Source of the DNA: DASRDR01 sp044867785
GTDB taxonomy: Bacteria > Methylomirabilota > Methylomirabilia > Rokubacteriales > DASRDR01
Reading direction: 5' to 3'
Length of the DNA: 64,000 bases
Assembly: GCA_044867785.1 (NCBI GenBank)
Contig: JBIOVM010000195.1
Span: 12,302-76,301 of the forward strand
Under the pieces are notes generated by a model, which was given only the letters and a program-made list of their open reading frames with translations, made no database searches and was not told the origin of the DNA. This document shows positions 61,436-64,000 of the stretch, piece after piece. The number at the start of each line of letters is the position of its first letter. The first letter of the stretch is position 1. A program made the translations under genes and the position numbers.

Positions 61436-62443
61436 ATGACCGCCCCTGCCCGCCCCCTGGTCGTGGTCGCCGGCAAGATCAATCCCGCCGGCGTGGCGCA
61501 GCTCGAGTCCGAGGCGCGCGTCACCATCACTCCGGACCTCGAGCCGCGGACCGTGATCGAGATGGCCCGGGAGGCGGAGGGCATCCTGTTCCGCGCGGGC
61601 CCTCGGTGCGACGACGCGATCCTGGGCGCGTGCCCGCGCCTCCGGGTCGTCGGCCGGCACGGCGTCGGCCTCGACACCGTCGACCTGGAGGCCGCCACCC
61701 GGCACGGCGTCGCCGTGGTTCACGCTCCCGGCTCGAACTCGCAGGCGGTGGCCGAGCACGCCCTCATGCTCATGCTCACCTGCGTCAAGCGCACGCTGGA
61801 GATCGACCGGATGACGCGAAAGGGTGACTGGCGGGCCCGTCACGAGATCGTCAACACCGAGCTGGCGGGCAAGACCCTCGGGATCGTCGGCGTGGGCAAC
61901 ATCGGACGGCGCGTGGCCCGCTTCGCCGGGGCCATCGGGATGCGGGTTCTCGGCTACGACAAGTACGTCCCCGCCGAGGAGGTGCGCCGGCGGGGGGCGG
62001 AGCCGGTCGGTAGCCTCGAGGAGCTCCTGCCCCAGGTCGACGTGCTCACCTGCCACACGCCGCTCACCCCCGAGACGCGCCACATGATCGACGAGCGGGC
62101 GCTCGCCCTGCTCCACCCCGGCGCGATCTTCATCAACACCTCGCGCGGGCCCGTCCACAGCGAGCGCGCCCTCTTCGAGGCGCTGACCCGGAAGCGTCTG
62201 GCGGCCGCCGGGCTGGACGTGTTCGAGCGGGAGCCGAGCCCCGTCGACAACCCGCTCTTCAACCTGGACAACGTCGTCTGCTCGGGCCACGTGGCGGGCG
62301 TCACCGTGGAAGCCAACCGCCAGGCCTCGCTCCAGGTGACGGCGGAGATCCTGCGCGTGCTGCGGGGCGAGCGGCCGGAGGTGCTGGCGAACCCGGACGT
62401 CTGGCCCCGTCCCGCCCAGCGGCGGGAGGAGCGCCTGCGCTAA
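61436..62443 (+). CDS. D-2-hydroxyacid dehydrogenase (phosphoglycerate dehydrogenase-like)
   Basis: 335 aa with AGGAGACCCGG upstream. NAD-binding motif 'LGIVGVGNIGRRVARFAG'; catalytic Arg in 'INTSRGPVHSERAL', Glu in 'AGLDVFEREPSPVDN' and His in 'CSGHVAGVT'. There is no C-terminal ACT domain, so this is the short type of 3-phosphoglycerate dehydrogenase or a related enzyme acting on another 2-hydroxyacid. Its stop overlaps that of the convergent small membrane-protein gene. Confidence 0.9.
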   Translation: MTAPARPLVVVAGKINPAGVAQLESEARVTITPDLEPRTVIEMAREAEGILFRAGPRCDDAILGACPRLRVVGRHGVGLDTVDLEAATRHGVAVVHAPGSNSQAVAEHALMLMLTCVKRTLEIDRMTRKGDWRARHEIVNTELAGKTLGIVGVGNIGRRVARFAGAIGMRVLGYDKYVPAEEVRRRGAEPVGSLEELLPQVDVLTCHTPLTPETRHMIDERALALLHPGAIFINTSRGPVHSERALFEALTRKRLAAAGLDVFEREPSPVDNPLFNLDNVVCSGHVAGVTVEANRQASLQVTAEILRVLRGERPEVLANPDVWPRPAQRREERLR

Positions 62444-62697
62444 GCGGCGGAGGGCCGCGCCGGGACGTCCACCCCCGACGGCGCGCCGGCGCACTTCGGA
62501 CACAGGAGCGCCCACGGCTTGAGACACGTCCGCCCGAGGTGGGGCCACTCCTGGTCGCACTCGGCGCAGTAGTGCGGATGGGGCAGGGCGTCGGCCGCGG
62601 CGGCGTGCGCTCGCTTCCGCGCCGCGCGGCTGCGGAGGAGCACCCCGGTGAGCCCGGCAACGGCGACCACGCCGATCCCGACCACGAAGAGGATCAT
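62440..62697 (-). CDS. Small membrane protein with zinc ribbon
   Basis: 85 aa from ATG 62697 (a start at 62739 would add 14 residues). An N-terminal TM helix ('ILFVVGIGVVAVAGLTGVLL') is followed by a basic stretch and a ribbon with paired cysteines ('HYCAECDQEW' and 'LLCPKCAGA'), predicted to bind zinc on the cytoplasmic side. No family recognised. It has overlapping stop codons with the dehydrogenase gene. Confidence 0.68.
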   Translation of the reverse strand: MILFVVGIGVVAVAGLTGVLLRSRAARKRAHAAAADALPHPHYCAECDQEWPHLGRTCLKPWALLCPKCAGAPSGVDVPARPSAA

Positions 62698-62781
62698 CTG
62701 ACCGGCGGTAGCGTCGCACGGCGCCGGCCGGCGCGCCAAAGAAATCCGATCTCCGCGCGGGCGGACGACGCCCGCGAGGCC

Positions 62782-64000
62782 TCAGCCGCGGCCGGCCCGG
62801 TGGTGGTCAGCGAGCACCTCGGCGACGCAGGCGGTGACCCGGACGCCGGTCGGCACGTGCAGGAACTCGTTCGGGCCATGGGCGTTCGAGCCGGGGCCGA
62901 GCACGCCCGTGATCACGAACTGGGCCCGGGGAAACCGCTCCCCGAGCATGCTCATGAACGGAATCGATCCCCCGACCCCGGCCGACATCGGCGGCCGCCC
63001 GAAGTGAGCCTGTGACGCGCGATCCAGCGACGCCTCGAGCCAGGCGGCGAGCGGCGGCGCTTCCCACCCCGGGCTGGGCGTGGACGGCGTGAACCGCACC
63101 CGCGCGCCGTACGGGGGATCCGTCTCGAAAAGCTCCTTCACCAGGCGGGCGGCGCGGGGGGCGTCCAGGGTCGGCGGGATCCGTAAGGAGACCTTCACGG
63201 CGGTCCGCGGCCGGAGGACGTTCCCGGCGTCCGCGATCGGCGGAAGCCCTTCGGCGCCCGTGACCGCGAGCGCCGGCCGCCAGGTGTGGCCGAGCACCAG
63301 CTCCACCGGATCCGCATGGACGGTCCGCATGCCGGGAAGGAGCGGGAGCCGGGCGCCCAGATCGCTGCCGATCGCGCCCGCGACGTCCCGCGCCTGCTGC
63401 ACGCGGCCGGGCGGAATCTCCACGTGGAGGTCGCGCGGCCGGATCTCCCCACTCCCCTCGTCCTCGAGGCGTGAGAGGAGCTGGCGGACGATGCGAAAGC
63501 TCGAGGCCACGATCCCGGTGGCTCCCGAGTGGATCCCCTCCGAGAGGACGTCGACCGACAGCTCGCCGCTCACCAGCCCGCGGAGGGAGGTCGCCGTCCA
63601 GAGCTGGTCGTAGTTGCCGCAGGACGCGTCGAGGCAGATCACGAGGCCGGGCGTCCCGAGCCGCGGAGCCAAGGCGTCCATGTAGGCCGGGAGATCGGCG
63701 CTGCCGCTTTCCTCGCAGGTCTCGACCAGGACGATGCAGCGGGCGTGCGGCACCCCCTGAGCCTGGAGCGCTTCGATCGCCGTGAGCGCGGCGAACGCCG
63801 CGTAGCCGTCGTCCGCGGCGCCGCGACCGTAGAGGCGGTCTCCCCGGCGGACCGGCGTCCACGGCCCGAGCCCCTCGCTCCAACCGGTCATCTCGGGCTG
63901 CTTGTCGAGGTGCCCGTAGAGGAGGACGGGCTCGTCGGCGTCCCCGGGGATCTCCATCAGCACGACCGGCGTCCGGCCCGGCAACCTGACGACCTCGACC
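62782..64000 (-). CDS. M20 family metallopeptidase (5' end outside window)
   Basis: The frame continues past base 64000, so the N-terminus is missing. Visible ligands: His in 'LLYGHLDKQPEMTGW', bridging Asp in 'GRGAADDGYAAF', Glu pair in 'LVETCEESGSADL', Asp in 'VICLDASCGNYDQ' and His in 'PGSNAHGPNEF'. The lid domain follows 'LVSGELSVDVLSEGIHSGAT'. M20 dipeptidases of this type remove amino acids from di- and tripeptides, which fits the peptide-uptake theme. It faces the small zinc-ribbon gene, 85 bp away on the same strand. Confidence 0.91.
   Translation of the reverse strand, partial: VEVVRLPGRTPVVLMEIPGDADEPVLLYGHLDKQPEMTGWSEGLGPWTPVRRGDRLYGRGAADDGYAAFAALTAIEALQAQGVPHARCIVLVETCEESGSADLPAYMDALAPRLGTPGLVICLDASCGNYDQLWTATSLRGLVSGELSVDVLSEGIHSGATGIVASSFRIVRQLLSRLEDEGSGEIRPRDLHVEIPPGRVQQARDVAGAIGSDLGARLPLLPGMRTVHADPVELVLGHTWRPALAVTGAEGLPPIADAGNVLRPRTAVKVSLRIPPTLDAPRAARLVKELFETDPPYGARVRFTPSTPSPGWEAPPLAAWLEASLDRASQAHFGRPPMSAGVGGSIPFMSMLGERFPRAQFVITGVLGPGSNAHGPNEFLHVPTGVRVTACVAEVLADHHRAGRG

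Overview
The window is one contiguous stretch of very GC-rich (roughly 70%) bacterial chromosome, densely packed with genes that often share 4-bp stop/start overlaps (ATGA or GTGA). Gene style and content (many periplasmic-binding-protein ABC transporters, amidohydrolases, a luciferase-like oxidoreductase, a B12 salvage locus with TonB-type import) suggest a Gram-negative soil or sediment bacterium of the Rokubacteria/Methylomirabilota kind. That placement is inference from style; no rRNA or phylogenetic marker was compared. No phage, IS transposase or CRISPR array was seen.

Layout. 1-8.8 kb: signalling and stress genes (a truncated histidine kinase, a YHS protein, a GAF-GAF-GGDEF cyclase, two tandem secreted peptidoglycan-binding proteins, a hemerythrin-like protein, a large hybrid histidine kinase) ending at tRNA-Val(CAC). 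8.8-12.5 kb: a PLP-dependent cysteine-synthase-like enzyme, a Mut7-C protein, a dihydroorotate dehydrogenase-like flavoprotein and RadC. 12.7-24.8 kb: a long minus-strand housekeeping block, argS-SPOR-hpt, then ftsH-folP-cdaA-ybbR-glmM, a secreted metzincin and a lipoprotein, acpS, nnr and tsaE. It carries the c-di-AMP synthase CdaA beside its usual partners YbbR/CdaR and GlmM.

24.8-34.5 kb: a cobalamin regulon on the minus strand under two cobalamin riboswitches. The first precedes cobU-cobT-btuF-btuC-btuD. The second precedes btuB, then cbiZ, cobD/cbiB and a tonB-like gene. Together these import corrinoids across both membranes, remodel the lower ligand (CbiZ amidohydrolase, CobD, CobU, CobT) and energise the outer-membrane receptor; cobS is not in the window. 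34.5-39.5 kb: an acetyltransferase, a YqeY protein, a DinB-like protein, an amidohydrolase, a ketopantoate reductase-like enzyme and an SDR. 39.5-43.4 kb: a complete polyamine/iron-type ABC importer. 43.5-45.9 kb: a compositionally different binding-protein gene, a gene-poor stretch and a luciferase-like oxidoreductase.

45.9-58 kb: a peptide/amide-uptake and hydrolysis region with an M24-fold protein, two Dpp-type ABC sets (binding protein plus two permeases each, no ATPases), a GAF protein, an amidohydrolase, an aspartoacylase-like enzyme, a cupin and the broken remnant of a lactonase-like metallo-beta-lactamase gene. 58-64 kb: small proteins, a DEAD-box helicase, ferrochelatase, a D-2-hydroxyacid dehydrogenase and a truncated M20 peptidase.

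Most interesting: the GGDEF protein carries a serine at the guanine-recognition aspartate position, as in hybrid promiscuous (cGAMP-making) GGDEF enzymes; a family of short inverted 'GGGGTCAGRCTT' repeats sits at, and partly inside, the starts of genes; and the M24 protein has lost most metal ligands.
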